Positions 25,098 to 33,527 of a DNA stretch of 34,870 bases are shown piece by piece. Source of the stretch: a virus; the IMG/VR virus record IMGVR_UViG_3300050343_000054, positions 1 through 34,870 of that record; one strand, 5' to 3'. The notes below the pieces were generated by a model. That model made no database searches, was not told the origin of the DNA, and worked only from the letters and a program-made list of their open reading frames with translations. Each line of letters opens with the position of its first letter. The first letter of the stretch is position 1. A program made the translations under genes and the position numbers.

Positions 25098-27233
25098 CGA
25101 AGAAGAAATCATCGCTAAAGTACAAGAAGAAACTGAGATGATAGACCTAGTAGGCGTGATTAAATCCGAGATGGATGATGCTAAAGACTTTATACATCAA
25201 GTCGGCGCAGAAAGAGCTGAATCAACAGAATACTACCTTGGTACAGAGCCAGAAGGAACTAGCTCCTTGCAATCAGAGTTTGTATCTACAGATGTTAGAG
25301 AAAGTGTTTTGTTTATGTTGCCATCTATCATGCGTACTTTCTTTGGTACTAAGAAGATTGTAGAGTTTGTACCTAAAGGACCAGAAGATATCCAGTTGCA
25401 GAACAACAAACAGATTATATTAACTATCTGATTAGAGAAAAGAATCCTGGCTTCCAAGTTTTGTATGACGTTTTTAAAGATGCCTTAGTTAGAAAGACTG
25501 GTTTTGTAAAAGTATTTTGGGATGACAGCGTAAACGCAACAACACACGAATATAGCAACATAGATCCACAATCCTACCAAGCATTAATCTTAGATAAGAA
25601 TGTAGAGGTAATAGAAGAATCAGTTACCAACGAAACAATCATAACCATGGACCCAATAAGCGGTGAAGAGGTAACGCAAGAAATACCAGCAAGTTATGAT
25701 CTAACCATTAGAAGATTAAAACCAAAAGACCAAGTATGTATTGAGTCTGTACCACCAGAAGAAGTATTAATTTCAAGACACGCACGCGACATAGAAACTG
25801 CTTCTTACGTTGCACACCGCATGATTAAATCTGTGTCCGACCTAGTTGCTATGGGTTACGACCAAGAAGAGATAGAACAGTATGCAGGTTATGGCGGTAG
25901 CGCACTTGACCCAGAAAGCTACGAAGAACAAGAAGCAAGAAACCCATTTGACAACATGGTATACCCAGATAGAAACGATGCTGGTGGTAAAGATGTTTTA
26001 TATGTTGAGCATTACTTATACTATGATTTTGATGGTGATGGTATTGATGAGCGAATCAGAGTTTGCACAGCAGGTAATGGTTTAGAAGTTCTTCAATGTA
26101 GAACCTTGGGATGAACTACCAATATGTATGTTCTGTCCTGACCCAGAACCACACACAGCAATAGGATCATGTCCTGCTGATTACTTAAAACCAATCCAAG
26201 CAGCTAAATCACAAATTATGCGTGATACCTTAGATTCACTAGGTCATTCTATCTTCCCAAGAATGGGAGTGGTTGAAGGTCAAGTAAATATAGACGATGT
26301 ACTTAATACAGATATTGGTCAGCCAATTAGAATGAGAGCGCCAGGAATGGTACAACCATTTGCTGTACCTTTTGTTGGTAAAGAAGCTTTCCCAGTTCTA
26401 GGATATTTAGACGAATCCAAAGAAAACAGAACTGGTGTATCTAAAGCAAGTGCAGGATTAAACGCAGAAGCATTACAATCTACAACTTCCGCAGCTGTAA
26501 CTGCTACTATGAGTGGTGCGCAAGGTAGAGTAGAACTTATCTGTAGACATTTTGCTGAAGGTGGCTAAAAGCTATGTTTAAAACAGTAAATAACTTGGTA
26601 ATCAAGCACCAAAACGCACAAGATGTCTTTAGATTAAACGGTAAATTTATACCTGTAGACCCAAGATATTGGGACTCAGACAAGGATATGGTAGTCAATG
26701 TAGCTATATCTAAGTCATCAGACGAAGAAAAATTCCAAGTTTTAACAGGTTTAGCATCAAAACAAGAACAAATCATGCAAACACTAGGGCCACAGAATCC
26801 TCTAGTGTCAATGCAACAATATGCTAACACCCTAACAAGAATGATCGAGCTAGCAGGCTTCCAAGATGCACAATCCTTTGTAAATACAGAAGTTCCGCCC
26901 ATGCCTCCGCAACCGCAAGAGCCACCTAAACCAGATGCAGCAGAAATGCTTGCACAGGCTGAAGCAATGAAGGCACAAGTAAGCGCACAGAAAGCTATGA
27001 TTGATGCTGAAACAGATAGAATGAAAATCATCATGGACGATGACAGACAAAGAGATATAGAAGAAGCACAACTAAGAGTAAAAGCTATGGAGCTACAAGC
27101 TAAGTACGGCGCACAAATAAACATTGCAGAAATTAATGCAGTTATGGAACGAGATAGAGAAGGAATAAGACAAAATGCAAAAGCTCAAGCTCAAGGATTA
27201 TTTACAAACAATGGCCCACAACAAAATATTTGA
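25081..27233 (+). CDS. Portal protein, P22-like type (frame broken)
   Basis: Starts MAKKYNEEEIIAKVQEETEM and continues ESTEYYLGTEPEGTSSLQSE, VRESVLFMLPSIMRTFFG, KNPGFQVLYDVFKDALVRKT, FVKVFWDDS, RRLKPKDQVCIESVPPEEVL, EHYLYYDFDGDGIDERIR, GSCPADYLKPIQAAKSQIMR, NVFGQPN-free but RVELICRHFAEGG, and a long Pro/Ala/Glu coiled-coil end. This pattern is that of P22-type portal proteins of marine podoviruses. Frames change near 25392-25410, 26088-26105 and 26560-26575. Corrected length is about 717 residues. It forms the dodecameric gate for DNA between terminase and adaptor. Confidence 0.87.
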
Positions 27234-27387
27234 TATTGAAGTAATGGTTGATGACATGGTTTATGTAGGTAAAGAAATAAGAGCAAAAAATAAAAATCAT
27301 GCCCTGCAAATTATGTCGGTCATGTCAGGCGGTGAAGTAAGTAAAGATTCTGAAATCATATATTATGAAGAGAGGACAATACACTAA
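27211..27387 (+). CDS. Small protein after portal (58 aa)
   Basis: I place the start at ATG 27211, inside the last codons of the portal gene and in another frame. The product is MAHNKIFDIEVMVDDMVYVG then KEIRAKNKNHALQIMSVMSG and SEIIYYEERTIH, a small alpha/beta protein. It ends in TAATG shared with the next gene. Proteins of this size and pattern are common after portals of marine phages without named function. Confidence 0.65.
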   Translation: MAHNKIFDIEVMVDDMVYVGKEIRAKNKNHALQIMSVMSGGEVSKDSEIIYYEERTIH

Positions 27388-27515
27388 TGAAATATATTAC
27401 TAAAGCATGGGTATGGTTAAAAGCAACCATACATAAATTTTTAAACTGGTTTGACAATCTTATGACACCAGCACCAGTTGTTAAAAAAAGAGGTAGACCA
27501 AGGAAGAAGAAATAA
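27387..27515 (+). CDS. Mini-protein with AT-hook-like C-terminus (42 aa)
   Basis: Frame from ATG 27387 to TAA 27513-27515: MKYITKAWVWLKATIHKFLN then WFDNLMTPAPVVKKRGRPRK KK. The first half is an amphipathic Trp-rich helix that might touch a membrane; the end KKRGRPRKKK is a canonical AT-hook core (RGRP) in a run of Lys/Arg. It is translation-coupled to both neighbours by TAATG. It may bind AT-rich DNA, which suits a low-G+C genome. Family unknown. Confidence 0.65.
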   Translation: MKYITKAWVWLKATIHKFLNWFDNLMTPAPVVKKRGRPRKKK

Positions 27516-27772
27516 TGGCAACACCAAGAAGAGGCAAAGCAAAAGTAAAGATAACTAAATCTGGTAAAAAGGTTAGTTACGGTCAAGCAGGTAAAGCCAA
27601 AGGTGGTGGCCCTAGAGTTAAGCCAGGAACATCTAAAGGTGATTCATATTGCGCTAGAAGTCTTGGTATAAAGAAAAGATTATCTAAGAAAAAACAAAAC
27701 GATCCCAATACTCCAAACAACCTATCAAGAAAAAGATGGAAATGTTCTGGAGCTAAATCAAGAAGAAAATAA
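27515..27772 (+). CDS. Conserved Lys-rich phage protein with GDSYCARS motif (85 aa)
   Basis: Begins MATPRRGKAKVKITKSGKKV and contains GPRVKPGTSKGDSYCARSLG and NNLSRKRWKCSGAKSRRK. The YGQAGKAKGGGPRVKPGT... GDSYCARS ... SRKRWKCSG sequence is a small family I associate with many marine podoviruses, always near portal genes, of unknown function. Strong positive charge suggests nucleic acid binding or virion packing; the two conserved cysteines are unusual for such a protein. Start is coupled to the upstream gene (TAATG). Confidence 0.7.
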   Translation: MATPRRGKAKVKITKSGKKVSYGQAGKAKGGGPRVKPGTSKGDSYCARSLGIKKRLSKKKQNDPNTPNNLSRKRWKCSGAKSRRK

Positions 27773-27782
27773 GGAGATAACT

Positions 27783-27926
27783 ATGTCATTATATGAAAAC
27801 ATAAATAAAAGAAAAAAAGCTGGAACAAGCAGAAGCAAAAAAAAATCTACTATTTCAGCAAAGGCTTACAAAGCTATGAAAGCTGGATTTCCTAAAAAGA
27901 AAAAAACAACTAAAAAGAAAAAGTAA
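27783..27926 (+). CDS. Conserved Lys-rich mini-protein (47 aa)
   Basis: Ribosome site AAGGAGATAA precedes ATG 27783. Product MSLYENINKRKKAGTSRSKK then STISAKAYKAMKAGFPKKKK and ends KTTKKKK. The pattern SLYENIN-RKKAG-SR-K-KSTIS--AY--M-AGFP is a known unnamed small family in marine phages (family recollection). Highly basic. Its function is unknown; it may be a DNA-binding virion or host-takeover protein. Confidence 0.7.
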   Translation: MSLYENINKRKKAGTSRSKKKSTISAKAYKAMKAGFPKKKKTTKKKK

Positions 27927-27929
27927 ACC

Positions 27930-28280
27930 ATGAATGATGTCGTAGTTCTTATAACCGAACTAGGATTTCCTATTGCCGCAGCGCTAGGCCTTGGTGCTTT
28001 TGTTTGGAAACTTATCAACAGAATCATTGACGGTATGGAGACTAAACTTGATACCGTAGATGATAAAGTCAACACATCCATAAATGCCATGGAAGATCGC
28101 CTTGGCACAAAACTAGACACACAACACGGTATTCTAGTAGCATTAATAGATAGAGTTAGATCTTTGGATAATGAAATCATTAGACAAGATACTATGATTA
28201 AAACAATGCTAGGCGTACCTCAGTTAATTGACACTAACAAGATTGCCAAAGCAGGAAGAAAAGATAAAAGGAAGGACTAA
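27930..28280 (+). CDS. Small membrane protein with coiled coil, holin-like or cassette accessory (116 aa)
   Basis: One transmembrane segment near the N-terminus (about residues 12-28: GFPIAAALGLGAFVWKLI) is followed by a charged helix with heptads (MDGMETKLDTVDDKVNTSIN, MEDRLGTKLDTQHGILVALI) and a basic end. Phage proteins of this type have been called holins or hemolysin-XhlA-like. Here a separate 3-TM holin exists at 33148, so this may be an antiholin, an anchor, or the first gene of the export cassette. Its stop shares a base with the start of the CsgF-like gene (TAATG), which indicates co-translation. Confidence 0.6.
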   Translation: MNDVVVLITELGFPIAAALGLGAFVWKLINRIIDGMETKLDTVDDKVNTSINAMEDRLGTKLDTQHGILVALIDRVRSLDNEIIRQDTMIKTMLGVPQLIDTNKIAKAGRKDKRKD

Positions 28281-28805
28281 TGGCAAGTGTGTATAAAAGA
28301 AAACTTACAAGAAGAGAAATAGAACAAGAAGAAGCTGCTAAAACTAGAATAGCTATATGGTGTTGTTTTATGGGTGCAATAATGTTTTTAATGGTTATTG
28401 GTCAAAGCTTAAATGCAGACGAGATGGTACATAAGTTTAAGTCGCCATCATTCTCTGGCATAGGCACATCTGCACATTATCTAACCATAGAGAACCAACA
28501 GTTCAATCGGAAGCAAGCGCTTAAAGCAGAAATAAAAGCATTACAAGAAGAGATAGAAAGAGATAAAGAAAACACAACTCTTGCAAGATTTATAAGAAAC
28601 CTAGAGTCAAGAATCTATGCACAACTATCAAGACAGCTTGTAGAAAATTTATTTGGTGAAACTCCAAGTGATAGTGGTGTTTTAGAGTTTAGAAGGAAAT
28701 ACTATAGAGTATAATGTTGTAGACGGAATTATAACTTTAAACATAACTGACTCAGATGGTAATACGACAACTATATCTCTTCCTATCGGTAGCTTTACTT
28801 TCTAG
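28280..28805 (+). CDS. csgF: CsgF-like curli assembly factor (frame broken at about 28695)
   Basis: An N-terminal 45 residues with one hydrophobic segment (IAIWCCFMGAIMFLMVIG) lead to NADEMVHKFKSPSFSGIGTS, which lines up with the mature start of E. coli CsgF (TFQFRNPNFGG), the part that inserts in the CsgG channel. The middle is a charged helix, and QLSRQLVENLFGE corresponds to CsgF's helical region. After a one-base shift near 28695 the C-terminus YNVVDGIITLNITDSDGNTT-TISLPIGSF matches the CsgF beta end (DGQLQLNVTDRKTGQTSTI). Corrected length is about 174 residues, longer than E. coli CsgF (138) because of the N-terminal extension. It is directly followed by, and overlaps, the CsgG-like gene. 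Confidence 0.8.
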
Positions 28806-29531
28806 TTGCGCGTTAATAATAGATCCGTTAGAAAATAATCTACCTCCATTTCAAAAAATAGAAAAGCCAACGATAGGCTCGTTGCTTGTACCTGAACTTG
28901 CAAACATAAAATCAAACAACAAAGTAAAGCCAGTCGTAGCTATATATGCAAGGTTCTTTTACAGACCAAACAGGACAAAGAAGAAGCAATAGTGCTTATG
29001 CAACCTTTTCATCTGCGGTAACGCAAGCACCAGATGCCTATCTGATTAGAGCCTTAAAACACGCAGGGTAGTAATAATGGCTTCTTTGATGTGGTTGAGC
29101 GTGTTGGTTTAGACAATGTAACCAAAGAGCGACAAATCATTAGAAGCGCCAGGCAACAAAACAAAGAAAAGCAGAAGTTACCAGATTTATTGTTTGCTGG
29201 TTTGATAATGCAAGGTGGCGTGATATCATATGAAAGTAATGTAAAGTCTGGTGGTGCAGGCGCTAGGTATTTAGGCATTGGAATGTCTAGGCAATACAAG
29301 CAAGATACCGTAACCATATCTTTACGAACTGTATCTGTAAGTACAGGTAAAGTGTTACTAGAAGTATTAGTAACTAAAACGATATTAAGTGCATCTATCG
29401 ATCAAGATATATTTCGTTTTATTACTGACAATACCGAACTAGTGGAAATAGAAAACGGTTTAGTCAGAAACGAGTCAATCAATATAGCACTACAAACAGC
29501 AATAGAAACCGCTGTTTTAGCAAACAATTAA
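28756..29531 (+). CDS. csgG: CsgG-like outer-membrane secretion channel lipoprotein (frame broken)
   Basis: ATG 28756 gives MVIRQLYLFLSVALLSSC, a lipoprotein signal with lipobox LSSC (Cys18), overlapping the end of csgF by 50 bases in another frame. After breaks near 28950 and 29065-29075 the reading is VAIYQGSFTDQTGQRRSNSA, TFSSAVTQAPDAYLIRALKH, VERVGLDNVTKERQIIRSAR, GVISYESNVKSGGAGARYLG, YKQDTVTISLRTVSVSTGKV and IAL-TAIETAV. These match E. coli CsgG closely (ERQGLQNLLNERKIIRAAQ, GYESNVKSGGVGARYFGIG, RVVNVSTGEI). About 259 residues against 277 in E. coli. It should form the nonameric outer-membrane pore that exports curlin subunits. Pore residues differ partly (see finding). Confidence 0.9.
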
Positions 29532-29560
29532 AGAAGGAACAACCAGAGGATATTGGAATA

Positions 29561-30295
29561 TTGATGAGCAAAAATTTAGGAATAATAAGTTACTACAGCA
29601 TATTGGGATTAACCCTTGCTGGTTTATCTGCGTATGCAGCTGACAATGAAATATATGTTGACCAAAGCGGTGCAACAGCAAACATAGACTTAGAACAGTT
29701 AGGATCATCTAACATTATTGGTGGTTTAAACTCTGTTGCTGGAACGCTAACAGCATTTGATCTTGATGGCATTAATCTAACCTTAGACATAAACCAAATA
29801 GGTAATACTAATAAATTTTTAGGTGATATATACGGAGATAGCGTAACAGGATTGTTTGAGTTTGATGGAGATAGTAATACCTTTACTATACAAGCTGATC
29901 CTACAAATACTTATGGTATTGATAACTCAGATTACAATGTAGATGTAACTGGTAGTTCTAATACATTTACACTAGACACAGGTACAACAGCATTAGCTTC
30001 TGGTCTTGATTTAGACTGGATTATTAACGGAGACAGCAACACTTTTGATTTTGATATAAACTATGATGGTGCTACTAACTATGTAGATGTAGATGGTGAT
30101 AGCAATACAGTAAACTTTACAGGAAGCGGATATGCAGGTGGATATTTCTATCTTGACCAAACAGGAAACAGCAGAACATTCAATATCATACAGTCGTCAA
30201 CTCTTGCTTCTGATTGGTTACAGATTAACTCTACTGGTTCTAACGGTACTGTTTGTGTCGTTCAGAACGATGGCGGAACAAGCACCAGCTGTTGA
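29561..30295 (+). CDS. Secreted curlin-repeat protein (amyloid subunit candidate, 244 aa)
   Basis: A signal peptide with cleavage after SAYA (about residue 26) leads to YVDQSGATANIDLEQLGSSN. Some seven to eight repeats follow: DLEQLGSSNII, DINQIGNTNKF, EFDGDSNTFTI, DVTGSSNTFTL, IINGDSNTFDF, VDVDGDSNTVNF and YLDQTGNSRTFNI, each with the x-Q/D-x-G-x-S-N-T spacing of curlin (CsgA/CsgB) repeats, although many Gln are replaced by Asp. The end has two cysteines (CVVQNDGGTSTSC). Together with CsgG and CsgF it is the likely exported substrate that forms fibres outside the cell. The acidic repeats and longer spacing (about 18-27 residues) are atypical. Next gene starts inside it. Confidence 0.78.
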   Translation: MMSKNLGIISYYSILGLTLAGLSAYAADNEIYVDQSGATANIDLEQLGSSNIIGGLNSVAGTLTAFDLDGINLTLDINQIGNTNKFLGDIYGDSVTGLFEFDGDSNTFTIQADPTNTYGIDNSDYNVDVTGSSNTFTLDTGTTALASGLDLDWIINGDSNTFDFDINYDGATNYVDVDGDSNTVNFTGSGYAGGYFYLDQTGNSRTFNIIQSSTLASDWLQINSTGSNGTVCVVQNDGGTSTSC

Positions 30296-31325
30296 TATAG
30301 GAAACATATCTGAACTAAACGGTTCAGCACAAATACTAAGAGACAAGCCTTATAAGGCAACAGAGTCTTTTGATATACAACAAAATGATGAAGCAGTTAC
30401 GACTAATGGTCGTATGGCTATTACGTTCCTAGACGACTCCAAAGTAAGACTTACAGAAAACTCACAGCTCACCATAGATGAATACATCTTTGACCCCAAC
30501 CCCAGCAAATCTAAAATGGCTATTACCTTTGGTCTTGGTACGGCTAGATTTATTACTGGCGGTCTAAACAAGATAGATAAAAACAATATAGATCTTAAAA
30601 CACCTACAGCAAACATAGCAATTCGTGGTACTGATTTTACAGTTACCGTAGATGAAATAGGCAGGTCATTGCTAATACTTTTACCAGATGAATTTGGTAA
30701 TTCTAGTGGTGAGATATTAGTAACTACAGCCATGGGTACAGTTACACTAAACAAACCCTACGAAGCTACAACTGTAGATGTCTTTGAGAAATCACCTAGC
30801 TCACCTGTCATCTTAGACCTAACACTAGACCTTATAGACAACATGCTTATTGTTAATCCTCCTAAAGAAGAGGTGATTGCAGAAGAAACAACACAAACCA
30901 AAAAGAAAAACATATTAGACTTTGATGGTTTAGATGAGGACTTTTTAGAAGAAGATTTCTTAGACTCAGAGAAAGAGCTAGAGTTTACAGAGCTAGATAT
31001 AAACTATCTTGATGTAAACTTCTTAGAAGATTTGCTAGATGTCATAGACGCACTACAAGAAATACAACAAGAAGATCAGCTAGCACAAGATGCCACATCT
31101 ACTAATATTGTTGGTACTAAACTAGGTCAAGACTTAGGCACCCAAATAACATCTTTTATAACAGGAGAAGTATTAACACTTATGCGTAGTGTTAGTGATA
31201 CAGCTAGAGTAGATATAGACTCTGCTGGTAGTTATACTGTTATCTTTATACAAGATGGTGCATCCAATGTTATTAAAATAAATGGTGGTACTGGCAGCAC
31301 TATCAAAATCACTCAAAGTAATTAA
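30270..31325 (+). CDS. FecR-domain protein, envelope sensor or scaffold
   Basis: The ATG at 30270 gives MAEQAPAVDIGNISELNGSA, then a FecR domain: NDEAVTTNGRMAITFLDDSK, VRLTENSQLTIDEYIFDP, KMAITFGLGTARFITGGL and TPTANIAIRGTDFTV. The rest has a strongly acidic linker (DGLDEDFLEEDFLDSEKE), a helical part, and a beta end YTVIFIQDGASNVIKINGG. The FecR fold is periplasmic in its relatives, yet no signal peptide follows this ATG. Reading upstream in the same frame, starting at ATG 30132 (good AGGAAG site) or TTG 30204, supplies a hydrophobic segment LLLLIGYRLTLLVLTVLFVS ending in FRTMA, which could be that signal. Its stop shares TAATG with the cyclase gene. Confidence 0.8.
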   Translation: MAEQAPAVDIGNISELNGSAQILRDKPYKATESFDIQQNDEAVTTNGRMAITFLDDSKVRLTENSQLTIDEYIFDPNPSKSKMAITFGLGTARFITGGLNKIDKNNIDLKTPTANIAIRGTDFTVTVDEIGRSLLILLPDEFGNSSGEILVTTAMGTVTLNKPYEATTVDVFEKSPSSPVILDLTLDLIDNMLIVNPPKEEVIAEETTQTKKKNILDFDGLDEDFLEEDFLDSEKELEFTELDINYLDVNFLEDLLDVIDALQEIQQEDQLAQDATSTNIVGTKLGQDLGTQITSFITGEVLTLMRSVSDTARVDIDSAGSYTVIFIQDGASNVIKINGGTGSTIKITQSN

Positions 31326-33110
31326 TGAAGCGACTACTATTCACCATACTTATAATACTAGTGTTGCCTGTCTTATATCAGTCAACGCCAACAGAAACTA
31401 AAACTAAAAGTATTTGATTATCTTGTACCTAACAAGATCCTTCTGGCTACTTTACTATTCTTAACATAACCGAAGAAGATATAGATACAGAAGGCGGTTG
31501 GCCTATACCAAGGCAAAGACTAGGAGAAATACATAAACAGATTATAGATGCTGGTGCATTGGGTGTGGGTTGGGTTGTTAGTTTTCCGCATCCAGATAGA
31601 TTTGGTGGTGATGAATTTTTTGCAGAGTCCTTAAGACATGGTACATCGATTTTGGCTTCATTTGAATACCCAAATCAAATATACCCAAAAACAGTTGGTA
31701 CAGTCATCAAAGGACCTGATGTTGGTGGTATGCTTTCAAAGGGTGTAGTACAGAATACTCACAACCTTAGAACTAACTATATACAAGAAGGTATATCTGC
31801 TGCACCCACCGATGTTGATAATCTAGTCAGAAGAATACCCTTACTACTTAAAACACCAGATGGTTATGTTTCTTCTTTTGGTACAGAAGTATTAAAAGCA
31901 TTAACAGGTGCAAGAACTTACATTATAAAAACCAATGATAATGGTATACAGGAAATATCAGTCAGAGGAATACCACCGATCAAAACAGATAACCTTGGTC
32001 GTAAGTGGATTAGTTGGGTAGATACACCACAAACAGATTTACAAGAAATGAATGTTGCTGGTAAGTTTGTATTTCTTGGAATTACTGCGCCAGGAATCAT
32101 GCCACAAATTGCAACTCCAACTGGATTATTAGAGCCACATAAAATTCAAGCAGCATTATCTGAGTCAATTCTTATAGAAAACTCTCCAAGGATTCCAGAA
32201 TGGTCATTTGGCTGAAATTTTGATTTTTGGAATTTTCGTGTCGTTGACATGGCTTGTAATCAATTATCTCGGTGTGGTTAAGGGTCTAAGTATCGCTGTA
32301 ATTTTGCTCTTCACCACAGGCTTCTTAGAAGCTTTTAGCGTTCAGAAAGGTTATTTGATAGATTTTTCATGGACTTTTATCTCACAAATCATAACTTCTA
32401 CTATTGCCTTCTATATAAACTTTACAAAAAGCAATATAAATTGCGTCAACAAATTAAAAAACAGTTTGAACATTACTTAGATCCAAGACAAGTAAAACAA
32501 TTACAAGACAATCCTAGTTTGTTAAAACTTGGTGGTGAGAAAAAAGAAGCAACATTTTTATTTACAGATGTTAGAGGTTTTACATCTTTATCAGAAAGAT
32601 TAGACTCCAGAAGAAGTAACTGAGATTATGAACAAGGCTTTGACTATACAATCAGATGCAGTACAAAAATATGGTGGCATGGTAGATAAGTATATTGGTG
32701 ATGCAATGATGGCTATATTTAATGCACCCATAGATTTAGACGATCATAGAAACAAAGCAGTAGAAACAGCAATAGAAATAACCAAAAACATGAAGGAAGC
32801 AGGACTAGGCATAGAAATAGGTATAGGTATTAATACTGGTGAAGCTGTTATAGGCAACATGGGGAGCGATACTAGGTTTGATTATTCTGCTATTGGTGAT
32901 TGTGTAAATACAGCAGCAAGACTAGAGTCAGCAACCAAAGAAGTAGGAAAAGACATATTGATTGGTTATTCTACTGCCATAAATTGTAAATTTAAGTTAA
33001 AATTATTAAAACCGATAAGTGTTAAAGGCAAAAGCCAAAAACTATCGATATATACAATAGACGAGGAAACATTATGCCAAAAGGAAAAGGAACATACGGA
33101 AGTAAAGTAG
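31325..33110 (+). CDS. CHASE2 sensor-class III adenylate cyclase (frame broken)
   Basis: An N-terminal anchor (MKRLLFTILIILVLPVLYQS) is followed by a CHASE2 sensor: ILNITEEDIDTEGGWPIPRQ, GALGVGWVVSFPHPDRFGGD, VDNLVRRIPLLLK, then about three transmembrane helices (IFGIFVSLTWLVINYLG, SIAVILLFTTGFLEAF, WTFISQIITSTIAFYI) and a class III cyclase: FTDVRGFTSLSE (metal Asp), DKYIGDAMMAIF (Lys and second metal Asp), INTGEAVIGNMGSDTRFDYS and IGDCVNTAARLES (Asn and Arg for catalysis). The set of residues suits ATP, so cAMP is the predicted product. Frames change near 31408, 31428, 32205, 32395-32440 and 32605-32625. Corrected length is about 595 residues. It is the last gene of the curli-like cassette. 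Confidence 0.87.
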
Positions 33111-33151
33111 GTAGACCACCTAAAAAGAAAACCAAAAAAAATAAAAAATGA
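33074..33151 (+). CDS. Conserved Lys-rich mini-protein (25 aa)
   Basis: Frame from ATG 33074 to TGA 33149-33151: MPKGKGTYGSKVGRPPKKKT then KKNKK. The MPKGKGTYGSK-GRPPKKK sequence is a very small conserved protein in many phages (recollection). It contains an AT-hook-like GRP and overlaps the cyclase end by 37 bases; its stop shares ATGA with the holin start. Probably DNA-binding or structural; role unknown. Confidence 0.65.
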   Translation: MPKGKGTYGSKVGRPPKKKTKKNKK

Positions 33152-33527
33152 TTGACAAGCTAATAGGTCCAGTAAGCGACATAGTTAGTAAGCTAGTACC
33201 TGACAAGGACTTACAGGCAAAACTAAACCATGAACTTAAAACAGAACTACATAAAGCAAATATGGCTCAAGTGGAAATTAATAAAATTGAAGCTGGCCAT
33301 AAGTCTTTATTTGTTGCGGCTGGCGGCCATTTGTGGGCTGGACTTGCGGTATTGCTTTGCTTTATCACTTTTTGCTTCAGCCTATTATTATCTTCGCACT
33401 CTCAGCATTTGGAATATCTTTTGTACTACCATCCTTTGACATGGGATCGCTAATGACTGTATTAATGGGTATGTTAGGACTTGGCGGACTTAGAACATTT
33501 GAAAAAACTAAAGGAGTTGCTAGATGA
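33148..33527 (+). CDS. 3-TM holin (GTA_holin_3TM type), frame broken
   Basis: The N-terminal cytoplasmic helix (MIDKLIGPVSDIVSKLVPDK, KLNHELKTELHKANMAQVEI) is followed, after a one-base repair near 33318, by FVAGWRPFVGWTCGIALLYH, FLLQPIIIFALSAFGI and GSLMTVLMGMLGLGGLRTFE, i.e. hydrophobic helices with the WRPFVGW signature of the gene-transfer-agent / phage 3-TM holin family. It would permeabilise the inner membrane to let the M15 peptidase reach the cell wall. Corrected length is about 126 residues. It overlaps the peptidase gene by ATGA. Confidence 0.85.
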
